Assembly: GCA_009784025.1 (NCBI GenBank)
Contig: WQVK01000023.1
Location: 1 to 40,026 of the forward strand
DNA from: Defluviitaleaceae bacterium
Lineage (GTDB): Bacteria; Bacillota; Clostridia; Lachnospirales; WQUN01
Direction: 5' to 3'
Length of the DNA: 40,026 nucleotides
Shown: positions 16,922 to 25,628 of the stretch, piece by piece
Numbering within the stretch: the stretch's first letter is position 1
Layout of the letters: each line of letters starts with the position of its first letter
The notes under the pieces: generated by a model
Told to the model about the DNA's origin: nothing
What the model saw: only the letters and a program-made list of their open reading frames with translations
Database searches by the model: none
Translations under genes and position numbers: made by a program

Positions 16922-18457
16922 ATGGCAAAACCAAAAGCATTACTTAGCGTAAGCGACAAAACCGGGGTGCTAGAGCTGGCCAAAAGCCTGCAAGAGCTAG
17001 GCTTCGAGCTAATTTCCACAGGGGGTACGGCCGCGCTGCTTGCTGGCCATAACATCCCCGTAACCCAGGTAGATGATGTAACTGGCTTCCCAGAATGCAT
17101 GGACGGCAGGCTAAAAACCCTGCATCCAACAGTGTTTGGCGCGTTGCTAGGGGTGCGAGATAACCCAGAGCATGCAAAAACCATGGAAGAACATGCCATG
17201 CCCCATATAGATGTGGTGGCGGTTAATTTATACCCCTTCCGCAAAACAGTGGAAAACCCTGCCCACACCCTGCAGCAAGCCATCGAAAACATAGATATAG
17301 GTGGCCCATCCATGATACGAGCCGCCGCCAAGAACCATAAATATGTACTAATAGCCACAGACCCATCCCAATACGGCCAGCTTATAGAGTGCATAAAATC
17401 AAACAGCGCAGACGAAACATATCGCTTTAAACTAGCCTACGAAGCCATAGCCCACACCGCCGCCTACGATGCCTATATATCAGAATACATGCGCAAAATA
17501 GCCGCCCCAGAAGGATTCCCCCCTACCATGACCATCACCCTAGACAAGCATCCCACAGAGATGCGCTACGGCGAAAACCCCCATCAAGAGGCTGCCTACT
17601 ATGCATGGCCCCAAAGTCCATGCCATGGTATAGAGAAGGCAGAGCTGCTGCATGGCAAGCCGCTATCCTTCAATAATATCGCAGATGCCCATGCCGCCCT
17701 CGCCCTAGCAAAAGAATTTACAAACGAATGTGTATGTGTGGCTGTAAAACACGCCACCCCCTGCGGCGTGGCCGTGGGCGCGTCCACACTAGAAGCCTAC
17801 ACCAAGGCCCACGATTGCGACCCTCAATCAATCTTCGGCGGTATAATTTGCACAAACCAAGAAATTGACCAGGCCACTGCAAAAGAAATGCATAAGGTCT
17901 TTTTAGAAATAATAATCGCCCCATCCTTCACTCCAGAAGCCCTAGAAGTATTGACCAAAAGGAAAAACCTACGCCTGTTAACCCTGGATATTAAACCAGA
18001 CCATACCACCCTAGAATGCAAAAGTGTAGGCGGTGGCGTCCTATTCCAGCAATCAGACAGCGGGCAAATAGAATCTGAAGAACAAAAAGTAGTAACCACC
18101 AAAGCCCCAACAAAAACAGCAGATTTAATCTTCGCCATGAAAGTAGTAAAACATGTGAAATCCAACGCAATAGTAGTGGCCAAAGATGGCGTTACCTTAG
18201 GCCTGGGCGGCGGCGAGGTTAGCCGAGTATGGGCAGCAGAAGCAGCCCTAACCCGGGCAGGTGAAGCTGCAAAAGGCGCAGTGCTGGCCTCCGACGCCCT
18301 ATTCCCCTTCCCAGATGTGGTAGAATTATGCGCCACCCGCGGCATAACAGAAATAATCCAGCCTGGCGGCAGCAAAAAAGACCAAGCCTCCATAGACGCC
18401 GCCAACCAGCACGGCATTGCAATGGTATTTACCGGCATGCGGCATTTTAAGCATTAA
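16922..18457 (+). CDS. purH: Bifunctional AICAR transformylase / IMP cyclohydrolase
   Basis: PurH carries out the last two steps of IMP synthesis. The N-terminal IMP cyclohydrolase domain has KALLSVSDKTGVLELAKSL and STGGTAALL (about 5-40), then MDGRLKTLHPTVFGALL. The C-terminal AICAR formyltransferase domain has RYGENPHQEAAYY and VKHATPCGVAVG with the catalytic Lys-His, and GLGGGEVSRVWA near the end. The length of 511 residues is normal. ATG 16922 follows TAGGAGG. The frame is open 13 codons upstream, but that part overlaps the GH2 gene. It closes the purine locus, separated from purN by the riboswitch-CDF-GH2 interval. Confidence 0.97.
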   Translation: MAKPKALLSVSDKTGVLELAKSLQELGFELISTGGTAALLAGHNIPVTQVDDVTGFPECMDGRLKTLHPTVFGALLGVRDNPEHAKTMEEHAMPHIDVVAVNLYPFRKTVENPAHTLQQAIENIDIGGPSMIRAAAKNHKYVLIATDPSQYGQLIECIKSNSADETYRFKLAYEAIAHTAAYDAYISEYMRKIAAPEGFPPTMTITLDKHPTEMRYGENPHQEAAYYAWPQSPCHGIEKAELLHGKPLSFNNIADAHAALALAKEFTNECVCVAVKHATPCGVAVGASTLEAYTKAHDCDPQSIFGGIICTNQEIDQATAKEMHKVFLEIIIAPSFTPEALEVLTKRKNLRLLTLDIKPDHTTLECKSVGGGVLFQQSDSGQIESEEQKVVTTKAPTKTADLIFAMKVVKHVKSNAIVVAKDGVTLGLGGGEVSRVWAAEAALTRAGEAAKGAVLASDALFPFPDVVELCATRGITEIIQPGGSKKDQASIDAANQHGIAMVFTGMRHFKH

Positions 18458-18789
18458 GAAGGCGGCAAGAATGTGCTATACACAGAATATGAGATGAAAA
18501 AATAATGATAGACCCCTTGATTCCTCCGTTAGGGAAGGGATAATACTACCGTCAATATGGGGGGCGTGACGTTAAGATGAATACAATAACTCGTTTGTAG
18601 TCGCCGAAGATATATTCTGTACCCCCTTAATAAGGGGGATGCAAATGTAGGGAGATATGTCATAGTTGTTATGAAAATTTTCTAAAAATTTATATTTTTC
18701 CATCAAGTAACCTATAAATCTCACCCTTAAAATATCGTGCATGGCATGAACAAAACAAGTACAATTTTCCTCGAAAGGAGGGATTGCGT
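18458..18789. other. Gene-free region between purH and the AraC-type regulator
   Basis: No credible coding sequence is seen. A perfect 8-base inverted repeat, CCCCCTTA-A-TAAGGGGG (18622-18638), is present without a T-run. The right half (from about 18660) is much more AT-rich than the purine genes and ends in AAGGAGG (18775-18781) for the next gene. The left half might be a decayed gene or element, but nothing is recognisable. Confidence 0.5.
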
Positions 18790-19701
18790 GTGGAGTGGAT
18801 TAACAAAGTCAATCAAGCAATAAATTATGTTGAAAAAAATCTGAATGACGAAATTGAGTACAATGAAATAGATAAAATTATTCTATCCCCGACTGACGTT
18901 TTACAACGGTTTTTCGTGCTTAACACAGGCATAACTTTGACCGAATATATCCGCAGACGGAAATTGAATGAAGCCGTGAAATTATTAAGAAACAGCAACG
19001 AGAAAATTATTGATATTGCCGTCAAGTTAGGATATGGCTCGTCTGATTCATTTTCATTGGCTTTCAAAAAAATGTACGGCATATCGCCGTCCGAAGCACG
19101 AGTTTCCAATATTGCTTTGAAACCTTTTCCACGCATAGTATTCTCACTTTCAATCACTTATGTTGAAGGAGAAACTACCGTGAAAAACATCAATGAAATC
19201 AAGCCGTTTGTAAAGGAACAAGAAATTTTCCTCATGCCAGAAGTAAGGATTATTGGTATTGAAGGTCGCTGCAAATTGCATACAGGCAGTAATGCAGACG
19301 TTATGGAAGTGTGGCAACGATTTGACGAAACCGTTACTGCCAAACTTGATAACCTGCCACGAGCAATGCCAAATGCGCTACTCGGTTGGACTGGTGATTG
19401 CCCAGAGGGTAGCGATACCTATTCGTATGTCATATCAGTAATTTGTCCGGCAGGTACACCTGTGCCTGAGGGATTGGTTTACCGTGATTTGCCTGCATCT
19501 TATGTGGCAAAAGGTCGGTATGGCGACGGTCTGAACGATGTAATTAACACATTTGCATCCAAAGGTTTTTTGACTTGTTACATTGATTTACCGTGGAACG
19601 CCGAGTTATATCTGGATGATGAGGAAAGCAATCCACCAATAAAGGACTGCCACCAACCCTTTCGTTGGCTTGTGCCGTGTGTTAAAGTTGATGAAGTGTA
19701 G
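18790..19701 (+). CDS. AraC-family regulator with GyrI-like effector-binding domain
   Basis: The 303-residue protein has an N-terminal AraC DNA-binding domain with two helix-turn-helices (about 5-103; LRNSNEKIIDIAVKLGYGSSDSFSLAFKKMYGISPSEARV is the second). It has a C-terminal GyrI-like ligand-binding domain (about 145-300; SYVISVICPAGTPVPEGLVYRDLPASYVAKGRY). This order is that of Rob/YdeE-like regulators that sense hydrophobic compounds. GTG 18790 is preferred to TTG 18784, because AAGGAGG at 18775-18781 gives 8 bases of spacing to the GTG. Base composition is more AT-rich than the purine genes, which may mean recent acquisition. No obvious target gene is adjacent. Confidence 0.9.
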   Translation: MEWINKVNQAINYVEKNLNDEIEYNEIDKIILSPTDVLQRFFVLNTGITLTEYIRRRKLNEAVKLLRNSNEKIIDIAVKLGYGSSDSFSLAFKKMYGISPSEARVSNIALKPFPRIVFSLSITYVEGETTVKNINEIKPFVKEQEIFLMPEVRIIGIEGRCKLHTGSNADVMEVWQRFDETVTAKLDNLPRAMPNALLGWTGDCPEGSDTYSYVISVICPAGTPVPEGLVYRDLPASYVAKGRYGDGLNDVINTFASKGFLTCYIDLPWNAELYLDDEESNPPIKDCHQPFRWLVPCVKVDEV

Positions 19702-20027
19702 CTCTAAATAAGCATTTTCTTAGGAAACCAGAACCTTTACACGAAACTGTTACAATCGTGTAAAGGTTCGGTTTCGTGTTTAAGTGCAGCACAATGGGTG
19801 CAAACAAAACCAGGGTAATTCTGCTATTGCACCGCTGTATCGTACAAATTTATGTAAAAATCGTATCCCCTCAAAACAAAAAAACCACAATGTAGGCATA
19901 GTCAATGCTACCTATGACTGTATCAAAGGTATAGTGAAAATTGGCGTTTATAAGTTGAGATTGATACACACATAAAAAGCCCTGAACAACTGATGTTCAG
20001 GTCTTTAAAGTTAAGCTGCTATAATGC
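19702..20027. other. Intergenic region between convergent genes, with two hairpins
   Basis: GAACCTTTACACGA (19731-19744) and TCGTGTAAAGGTTC (19756-19769) form a perfect 14-base stem after the AraC-type gene. The tract that follows (GGTTTCGTGTTT) is only partly T-rich, so termination is likely but not certain. The rest, up to the second hairpin at 19974-20002, shows no gene: the small open frames there have no ribosome binding site and no family resemblance. Confidence 0.6.
19974..20002 (-). terminator. Intrinsic terminator of the lipoprotein gene
   Basis: On the minus strand CCTGAACA-TCAGT-TGTTCAGG (20001-19981) is followed by GC and T5. It lies about 27 bases past the stop of the lipoprotein gene. 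Confidence 0.75.
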
Positions 20028-20888
20028 TTATTCGCGGTAGCCGTAAGTAGCCGTGGAAAGGCTGGGTACGCAGTTTATTGTCATAGCTAGGATTTGAGCT
20101 GTGTGGTCTTCTGTGTTATGTATATGCCCGAAGTTGGGTGGTGGCAGCGCAACAAGCCCATATTTTTCTCTGGCGTATTCCGCGCGTGTATCACGGAAAG
20201 CTATATGTTCTAAAGTAGCGTCGCAGTAGTTAATGCGTTCGGCATCAAAATTGCGTTCATCAAAGAATCCGTTATCGGATCCGTTAAATAGAGAAAATAA
20301 ATATGCATCGGAGAAGTACTCCAACCGCGTTGAAGTTTCCCATCTGCCATATTCCAGTTTCCAAATAATTTCAACTATATGGGTGTGCGCTTGATAGCGT
20401 GACAGCAATCGGTTGTATCTCCCTGCCACAAAGCCCCATGGGTCAATCTGAAACAACTCACCGTCCTGTATATAGAACACCGTTCCGAAATGCCTATAAA
20501 TATACATATACTCTTCATACCAGTAGTCAAATACTCCAATTTTGGTGGTTGGTCTTACAAATACTCCAATTGTTCCATCATCATCTAATGTCGTTAAATA
20601 TGCACGTACAACGCCATCATAATCTGCCATAAATGCCTTCAATGCCACAGCAAAAGGGTGGGGCAATGTTGTGCCATCATCATATTCAAAGGGTGTTTTT
20701 TCTGCAACCTCGGCATTGACAATGGTTTCTTCCACTTCAACCGGGATTTCTTGCGGCATAATGGGTTCCCTCGGCATGTACGGTTCATATTCTGCATTAT
20801 CGAAATACACCGCTTTACTTCCACCGCCGCAAGATACAAGGGAGAACAAAATAATAGCCACGAAGAGTTGTAAAATAATTTTTCTCAT
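20028..20888 (-). CDS. Secreted lipoprotein of unknown function
   Basis: The 286-residue protein begins MRKIILQLFVAIILFSLVSC. That is a lipoprotein signal with lipobox LVSC, so Cys20 should be lipidated and the rest exposed outside the membrane. A Pro/Glu-rich linker (about 30-65) precedes a domain with many aromatic residues (YWYEEYMYIYRHFGTVFYIQDGELFQIDPWGF) that I do not recognise. The start at 20888 follows AGGGAGA. The frame is open 15 codons upstream, but that part lacks a signal sequence. It is a single-gene unit with its own promoter and terminator, in an AT-rich stretch. Confidence 0.75.
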   Translation of the reverse strand: MRKIILQLFVAIILFSLVSCGGGSKAVYFDNAEYEPYMPREPIMPQEIPVEVEETIVNAEVAEKTPFEYDDGTTLPHPFAVALKAFMADYDGVVRAYLTTLDDDGTIGVFVRPTTKIGVFDYWYEEYMYIYRHFGTVFYIQDGELFQIDPWGFVAGRYNRLLSRYQAHTHIVEIIWKLEYGRWETSTRLEYFSDAYLFSLFNGSDNGFFDERNFDAERINYCDATLEHIAFRDTRAEYAREKYGLVALPPPNFGHIHNTEDHTAQILAMTINCVPSLSTATYGYRE

Positions 20889-20928
20889 AAATTCTCCCTT
20901 CGTCCAAAATAGAAGTTGTTTTCGATAA

Positions 20929-20958
20929 ATCATAGCACTTCTATTGTATTGAGGTCAA
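20929..20958 (-). promoter_or_regulatory. Promoter of the lipoprotein gene
   Basis: On the minus strand TTGACC (20958-20953) and TATGAT (20934-20929) are 18 bases apart, about 40 bases upstream of the start codon. Confidence 0.55.
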
Positions 20959-20966
20959 CATGAAAA

Positions 20967-21016
20967 CCGGGGCTATTTTGCCAAGCATTTAAACTCTGCT
21001 TAGAAAAATAGCCCCG
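20967..21016 (-). terminator. Intrinsic terminator of the flotillin gene
   Basis: GGGGCTATTTT (20969-20979) pairs with AAAATAGCCCC (21005-21015). AAGCA and TGCTT extend the pairing inside the loop. On the minus strand it lies 10 bases after the flotillin stop and is followed by GGTTTTC. Confidence 0.7.
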
Positions 21017-21024
21017 AAACATGT

Positions 21025-22476
21025 TTACTTACCCTTTTTTTCTGGCGTTACATCTGCAAGAGCTTCAGCCACTGTGTTGGGCTTTTCGGCCGTAGCGCCT
21101 TTTAGCACATCTATTAGGTTTATACCTGTTAATGCTTCAATGGTTTCTGGTAGCTGGGCTACTATATCTGTTACATAACCTGCTACTTTGGATGCGCCAG
21201 CAGGCTTGCCGTTGCCTCCGCCGCCTTGGTCTATCACTACGATTTTTTCTGTGCGGGAGATTGGCTCTGCTACGTTTTTGGCTATTTCTGGCAGGCGTTC
21301 TATCATCATTTGGATAACGGCTGCATCGTTGTATTGTTTGAAGGCTTCGGCTTTTTTCATCATGGCTTCGGCTTCTGCTAGGCCGCGGGCTTGTATTGCT
21401 TCGGCTTCTGCTTGGCCTTGTGCGCGGATTGCGTCTGCGCGGGCTTGGCCGTCTAGTTTTACGGCTTCTGCATCTGCCTGGGCTTTTGTTACATGCTCGT
21501 ATTTTTTAGCTTCTGCTAGCTGCTCTTGGCGATATCTGTCTGCGTTGGCCTGTTTGTTTACAGTGGCGTCTAGTTCTTTTTCTTTGCGCTTGGCTTCTTG
21601 TTCTGCCAATTCTGTTTCGCGTTGGCGGCGCAGTAGCTCTACTTGCAGTTCTGTTTCGGTTACTTCTTTTTTTACTTTGTTTTCTTCAATTTGGTAGGCG
21701 TTGTCTGCAATGGCCCGAGCGGCTTCTTGCTCGCGGCGGTAGGCTTGCACTTTTAGCTCTTTTTCTTTGTTGGCTTCGGCCACTTTGGTTTCTGCCAAAA
21801 TTTTTGCCTCTGCCCCTAAGCGGTTGGCTTCTGCTGTTTTTACAACGGTTTCGCGTTCTGCATCTGCCTCGGCAATTTGGGCGTCGCGCTTTACTTCGGA
21901 AATCCGCTTGCGGCCTAGGGCAACCAGGTAGCCGTTTACGTCGTCTATGCTCATTACGGTGAAAGCCTTGATTTCAAGCCCCATTTCTGCAAGGGAGATT
22001 GCAGCGTTTTCTTGCACTTCGCTGGAGAATTTATCCTTGTCTTGATAAATTTCTTCCACTGTCATTTTTGCAATTATTTCGCGCAGCTTACCTACCAGCA
22101 CATAGCTGGATTGTGTGGCGATTTCTGCGGCGGTTTTGTTGGTATCGCCACGGAAGAACTGCTCCACGGCAGAATAAATGGATTCCTTATCAGATTTCAC
22201 TTTTACAACCGCCACGCTTCTTACAGTTACAGGAACGCCTTGGCTAGAGATGGCATTGTCTATATCCAGTGGGATTTTGATGTTCTCTAGGGAAATTACG
22301 TCGTATCTTTCTAGCATGGGCACGACTAGCCCGCCGCCGCCGGAAATTATCCTTTTGCGAAGGCCGGTGATTACTGCCGCTTTGTTTTGCGGGATACGCT
22401 TCCACAGCATAATAACTAAAATTACCACGCCTATTATCGCTACAAGAGCTATTATCGCAATCATGATTGGCTCCAT
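21025..22476 (-). CDS. Flotillin-like SPFH-domain membrane protein
   Basis: The 483-residue protein has one N-terminal membrane segment (MIAIIALVAIIGVVILVIML, about 4-24). An SPFH/band-7 domain follows (about 30-195, with GLRKRIISGGGGLVVPMLERYDVISLENIKIPLDI). A long Ala/Glu/Lys-rich coiled coil (about 200-400) holds many AEA/EAK repeats. A Gly-rich break (GGGGNG) precedes a short C-terminal tail. This is the YqiK/FloT architecture. Such proteins oligomerise under the membrane and organise functional microdomains. It follows the NfeD-like gene by 62 bases, the usual pairing for flotillins. GGAGAG supports ATG 22476; the codons upstream are unlike the family. Confidence 0.9.
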   Translation of the reverse strand: MEPIMIAIIALVAIIGVVILVIMLWKRIPQNKAAVITGLRKRIISGGGGLVVPMLERYDVISLENIKIPLDIDNAISSQGVPVTVRSVAVVKVKSDKESIYSAVEQFFRGDTNKTAAEIATQSSYVLVGKLREIIAKMTVEEIYQDKDKFSSEVQENAAISLAEMGLEIKAFTVMSIDDVNGYLVALGRKRISEVKRDAQIAEADAERETVVKTAEANRLGAEAKILAETKVAEANKEKELKVQAYRREQEAARAIADNAYQIEENKVKKEVTETELQVELLRRQRETELAEQEAKRKEKELDATVNKQANADRYRQEQLAEAKKYEHVTKAQADAEAVKLDGQARADAIRAQGQAEAEAIQARGLAEAEAMMKKAEAFKQYNDAAVIQMMIERLPEIAKNVAEPISRTEKIVVIDQGGGGNGKPAGASKVAGYVTDIVAQLPETIEALTGINLIDVLKGATAEKPNTVAEALADVTPEKKGK

Positions 22477-22538
22477 TTTTACTCTCCTTTTTTTATTTAT
22501 TTCTTTCGAAATCATGTTTTTGTGATGTTAGAAAAATG

Positions 22539-23057
22539 CTACTCATAATCTTGAGTTTCGAACATTCTTTTTACAAAATAAGTGCCGCCCTCAATGTAAA
22601 CGATTGCTACATCTTCGCCGTTTTTAATTTCACCTCCGTCTTCGCTTTTTGCGGGGCTTGTAACCACCGAGCCACTTATGTTGTATCTTATTTTCCCGTA
22701 CCCGTTTGGTAAGATGGGGGAGATTACTTTGGCTGCGGTGCCTACAGCTTCTTGCTTGCTGAAAGTGCTTGTATTTTGCGCCCTATGTAAGGGCAGTATA
22801 ACTAAACTATAGACCAGGCCAGACGCCAAAATCCCGCCGCCTACGCTAAACAATAAAATAAGGGCCTGGCTAAACACATTGTCATCCCGCCCAGAGAGTA
22901 TCATACCCGCCGCGCCGGTTACTATCAAAAATACCGCTATAAGTTTGGGCTGAAGGAATATCAATGGCCCGCTGCTTCCGTCAATGTCTATTAAAGAGCT
23001 AAAAACAAAGGATATTATTACAAAACCAACACCTATAATAAAAAATGCTAAGTACAT
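22539..23057 (-). CDS. NfeD-like membrane protein
   Basis: The 172-residue protein has three or four hydrophobic segments (about 1-20, 38-56, 64-88). A C-terminal OB-fold-like domain follows (about 100-172; AVGTAAKVISPILPNGYGKIRYNISG...GEDVAIVYIEGGTYFVKR), as in NfeD1b proteins. NfeD proteins are usually encoded next to flotillins and are thought to act with them in membrane organisation. AAAGGATG precedes the ATG. It is the first gene of a two-gene unit with the flotillin. Confidence 0.85.
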   Translation of the reverse strand: MYLAFFIIGVGFVIISFVFSSLIDIDGSSGPLIFLQPKLIAVFLIVTGAAGMILSGRDDNVFSQALILLFSVGGGILASGLVYSLVILPLHRAQNTSTFSKQEAVGTAAKVISPILPNGYGKIRYNISGSVVTSPAKSEDGGEIKNGEDVAIVYIEGGTYFVKRMFETQDYE

Positions 23058-23078
23058 ATTATCACATCCTTTAAGCCG

Positions 23079-23107
23079 ATTATGCAGTAATGGTGCGTTG
23101 TTGTCAA
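23079..23107 (-). promoter_or_regulatory. Promoter of the NfeD-flotillin unit
   Basis: On the minus strand consensus TTGACA (23107-23102) is followed after exactly 17 bases by CATAAT (23084-23079). The start codon is at 23057. Confidence 0.75.
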
Positions 23108-23264
23108 ATAAGAGGCCTGCTATAAATAGTTATATGTTTTGTTGGCCAAAATTTAACCAGTTTTTATTAAAAACTTTGCGGATTGAAATAAATGGCTTAT
23201 TTAGCGGGCTTTTAAACCAATCGATTGGATTAAATTGGCAAAAACATCGTTTTTATGCAAAAAA

Positions 23265-23316
23265 ATGGTACCATACGGTACCATTTTGGCAAGATTATGG
23301 TACCGCATGGTACCAT
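23265..23316. repeat. GGTACC double palindrome, locus 2
   Basis: Units ATGGTACCATACGGTACCAT (23265-23284) and ATGGTACCGCATGGTACCAT (23297-23316) start 32 bases apart. The spacer TTTGGCAAGATT is close to the reverse complement of the locus 1 spacer, so the whole block lies in the opposite orientation. Confidence 0.92.
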
Positions 23317-23331
23317 TTTCACATTTTACAG

Positions 23332-23390
23332 TAGACTTCTTCCGAAATTATGCTTTTTAATTTCGGAAAAGTTGCATTTGAAAGCCCAAA
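23332..23390. repeat. Partial copy of repeat family C
   Basis: TAGACTTCTTCCGAAATT and TTTCGGAAAAGTTGCATTTGAAA match one half of the 102 bp family C element. The second half and the closing end are missing. It starts 15 bases after GGTACC locus 2. Confidence 0.6.
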
Positions 23391-23516
23391 AATTAAGTTT
23401 TTTGATGAAATTTTTCGAAGTTAAACCAAAAAAAACGGGCGGCAGGTCATGCCAGGTTCGCGAAGCTAACCTTATAAAAAATTTTGAAGATGTGGCAGGC
23501 AAAGCCTCTGATGGTT

Positions 23517-24752
23517 TTAATAATGCTTTTCAATAACCCCCATCACCGTATTCGTCCAGTTTATCAAGTTCTGCGGCTTGTAGGTTACAGTGCTTATGTC
23601 TTTTAGGGTGAATTCGTATGGGCAGTTGTATTTTTTGCATAGGTTTATTATGTTGGTTATCTCTTGGCGCACGGCTTCTTCGTTGAAGTTGCCGGATACA
23701 TGGGCTGGGTTGGGTTTGAAGGCATACACGTAGTCTGGGCCTATTTGTTCTGCGCATGATTCTGCGTTGGCCCAGGGGCTTACGCCTATTTTACGTAGGT
23801 TGGGGATGGTTTTTAGTTTTTTTATTTTTTTGTCTAGGGCCTCGCAACAGCCGTAGTATACTAGGCCGCATTGTTCCCAAATGGGTTTTACGTAGTCTAG
23901 TTCAAATTCTTCCCACATTTTTGGTGATATTTCGGTGAAAAGTTGGGCTGCACCGCGCATCCAGGTGTTTTTTAGGGTGGTTTTTTCGCCTTCCTTTGTT
24001 GCCAGGCCAGAAACGTACGGAACGGTGCAGTGGAGGTTTTCTATATTGGTATCTAGCAGGCCGTGGGTTTCCATCTGTTTCATCATGGATAGGCCAAAAT
24101 CCGTGAAGCGGCGGATTGTGGCATGCATAAGCTCTGGCGTGTCTACCAAGCCCATCATCATTTCGGTAACACCGCGAAAGCGTGGGATTTGATCCCATGG
24201 AACATGGTAGGGGTAGTGGCCGCGCAGCTTCACGGGTAGGATATCACCCAGGATTTCTTCCGCGAAGGCTACTTTGGCAGCATCTGTATCTGGGGTGGGG
24301 GTTAGGATGGGCTCTTTTAAAGCCAGCACTTTTTCCATGGTGTCTAGCTGGTCTTTGTAATGGTGGGATGCTATGTTGTTTTTGTCGTCTGTGGCCACCA
24401 CGCTTTCCTTAATGGAAATGCCCATGCCGGTGTTGTGGAAGCTTTTTAGAATATAGTAATACGGCTCTACTACTGCATCTGCCTGGATATATTGCCAGCG
24501 GCACAGGGCCGCCCGGAGGAAATGCTCCATGCCGCGGGCGGCTTCATCTTCGCAGGTGAGACGCATGTTGCCGTCTATGTCCATTTCATGCCATGGGATT
24601 TCGTGAATCCATACCATGGGGCGGCTTTGACGCAGGTCGTTTATATCCTGCCCGCGCTGGTAGCGTTCTGTATTGGCTGGGTGGGCTGCGTTTTCTGCAT
24701 ATTTTTTTGCCAGCTCTTGCAGGGTGGCCTTGTCTTTGCTTGTGATTTTCAT
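23517..24752 (-). CDS. URO-D-superfamily protein (uroporphyrinogen decarboxylase/methyltransferase-like)
   Basis: The 411-residue protein resembles the URO-D TIM-barrel superfamily, especially the branch related to corrinoid methyltransferases rather than true HemE. It lacks an obvious HemE N-terminal signature (the PVWxMRQAGR block). It has a C-terminal half with VYYGCCEALDKKIKKLKTIPNLRKIGVSPWANAESCAEQIG, a typical arrangement of Cys/Glu and the pocket of this branch. FKPNPAHVSG and EFTLKDISTV follow. The substrate is not known. It lies behind the ABC transporter genes on the same strand, separated by a 102 bp repeat, and may be co-transcribed with them. GGAGGC precedes ATG 24752. Confidence 0.78.
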   Translation of the reverse strand: MKITSKDKATLQELAKKYAENAAHPANTERYQRGQDINDLRQSRPMVWIHEIPWHEMDIDGNMRLTCEDEAARGMEHFLRAALCRWQYIQADAVVEPYYYILKSFHNTGMGISIKESVVATDDKNNIASHHYKDQLDTMEKVLALKEPILTPTPDTDAAKVAFAEEILGDILPVKLRGHYPYHVPWDQIPRFRGVTEMMMGLVDTPELMHATIRRFTDFGLSMMKQMETHGLLDTNIENLHCTVPYVSGLATKEGEKTTLKNTWMRGAAQLFTEISPKMWEEFELDYVKPIWEQCGLVYYGCCEALDKKIKKLKTIPNLRKIGVSPWANAESCAEQIGPDYVYAFKPNPAHVSGNFNEEAVRQEITNIINLCKKYNCPYEFTLKDISTVTYKPQNLINWTNTVMGVIEKHY

Positions 24753-24771
24753 GGGTTGCCTCCTATTTCAC

Positions 24772-24873
24772 TAGAGTTCTTTTGAAATTGCAAAAAACGC
24801 AACTACAGAAGAAGCAAAAGATTGAAAATGTAACTTTTCCGAAACCTCCTACGGGAATTTCGGAAGAAGTCTA
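24772..24873. repeat. Repeat family C, full copy 1 (102 bp)
   Basis: The ends TAGAGTTCTTTTGAAATT (24772-24789) and AATTTCGGAAGAAGTCTA (24856-24873) are imperfect inverted repeats with TA at each end. The element is nearly identical, in reverse orientation, to 37231-37332. It occupies almost the whole gap between the ATPase and the URO-D-family gene. Confidence 0.88.
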
Positions 24874-24878
24874 CTATA

Positions 24879-25628
24879 TCACTTAAACATCCCCACTAGC
24901 TTATCCACCGTCATGGCCTCGCGTTCTGGGCCGGATAGGTCTTGGATTATTTTGCCGTTTTCTATCATTAGGGTGCGGTTGCCTAGTTCTAGGGCTTGGT
25001 GCATGTCGTGGGTTATCATTATTGTGGTGATTTTTTCTTCTTTTATTATGGCTTCGGTTAGTTTTAGCACTTTGTCTGCGGTGGCGGGGTCTAGGGCTGC
25101 GGTATGTTCGTCTAACATTAGTAGTTTTGGGGTGCAGATTGTTGCCATAAGCAGGGTAATGGCTTGGCGCTGGCCGCCAGAAAGTAGTCCCATTTTGGTG
25201 CGCAGGCGGTCTTCTAGGCCTAGGTCTAGAAGGGCTAAGCGCTCTTGAAAGAGGCTTGTTAGGTTTTTGCCCACACCAATGCGAAAGCCCAGCCGCCTGG
25301 CGCGGCCATAGGCTAGAAATAGGTTTTCTGCAATTGTCATGTTGGGGGCTGTGCCCTTCATGGGGTCTTGGAACAAGCGGCCGATATCGCGAGAGCGCTT
25401 ATGTTCTGGCAGGAAGGTGATGTCGCGGCCGTCTAGGGTGATACTGCCGCTGTCTGCCAGGTACACGCCAGAGATTACGTTCATAAGGGAGGATTTGCCG
25501 CCGCCGTTGCTGCCTACTAGGGTTACAAAATCGCCTTTTGGCAGGGTTATGCTAATGTCGTTTAGGGCGGTGCGTTCATTTACTGTGCCTATGTTAAAGG
25601 TTTTGGTTACATTTTTAAATTCCAGCAT
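24879..25628 (-). CDS. ABC transporter ATPase of an uncharacterised importer
   Basis: The 249-residue ATPase has Walker A GSNGGGKSS (39-47), Q-loop in FQDPMKGT, the signature LLSGGQRQAITLL, Walker B LLMLDEHTAALDP and switch His in ITHDM. It matches the family that pairs with branched-chain-type permeases and ABC_sub_bind lipoproteins. The open frame extends 104 codons upstream, but ATG 25628 is preceded by AAGGAGGG. It shares one base with the permease stop (TAATG), so translation is coupled. It energises import by the permease encoded upstream. Confidence 0.93.
   Translation of the reverse strand: MLEFKNVTKTFNIGTVNERTALNDISITLPKGDFVTLVGSNGGGKSSLMNVISGVYLADSGSITLDGRDITFLPEHKRSRDIGRLFQDPMKGTAPNMTIAENLFLAYGRARRLGFRIGVGKNLTSLFQERLALLDLGLEDRLRTKMGLLSGGQRQAITLLMATICTPKLLMLDEHTAALDPATADKVLKLTEAIIKEEKITTIMITHDMHQALELGNRTLMIENGKIIQDLSGPEREAMTVDKLVGMFK

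Larger units (their letters stand above)
23058..23516. other. Intergenic region rich in dispersed repeats
   Basis: No gene is seen in these 459 bases. They hold the NfeD promoter, a GGTACC double palindrome (23265-23316), a partial family C element (23332-23390) and a family E motif (23498-23517) that runs into the stop codon of the URO-D-family gene. Confidence 0.6.

Noticed and set aside
19784-19975. 63-residue open frame on the plus strand
   Set aside because: No ribosome binding site, no family resemblance, and it sits between convergent gene ends.
23255-23536. Open frames with NGTIRYHF...MVPHGTIF translated from GGTACC repeats (similar at 37373-37573)
   Set aside because: The shared peptide is only the translation of the palindromic DNA repeat; no start signal or other coding signature is present.
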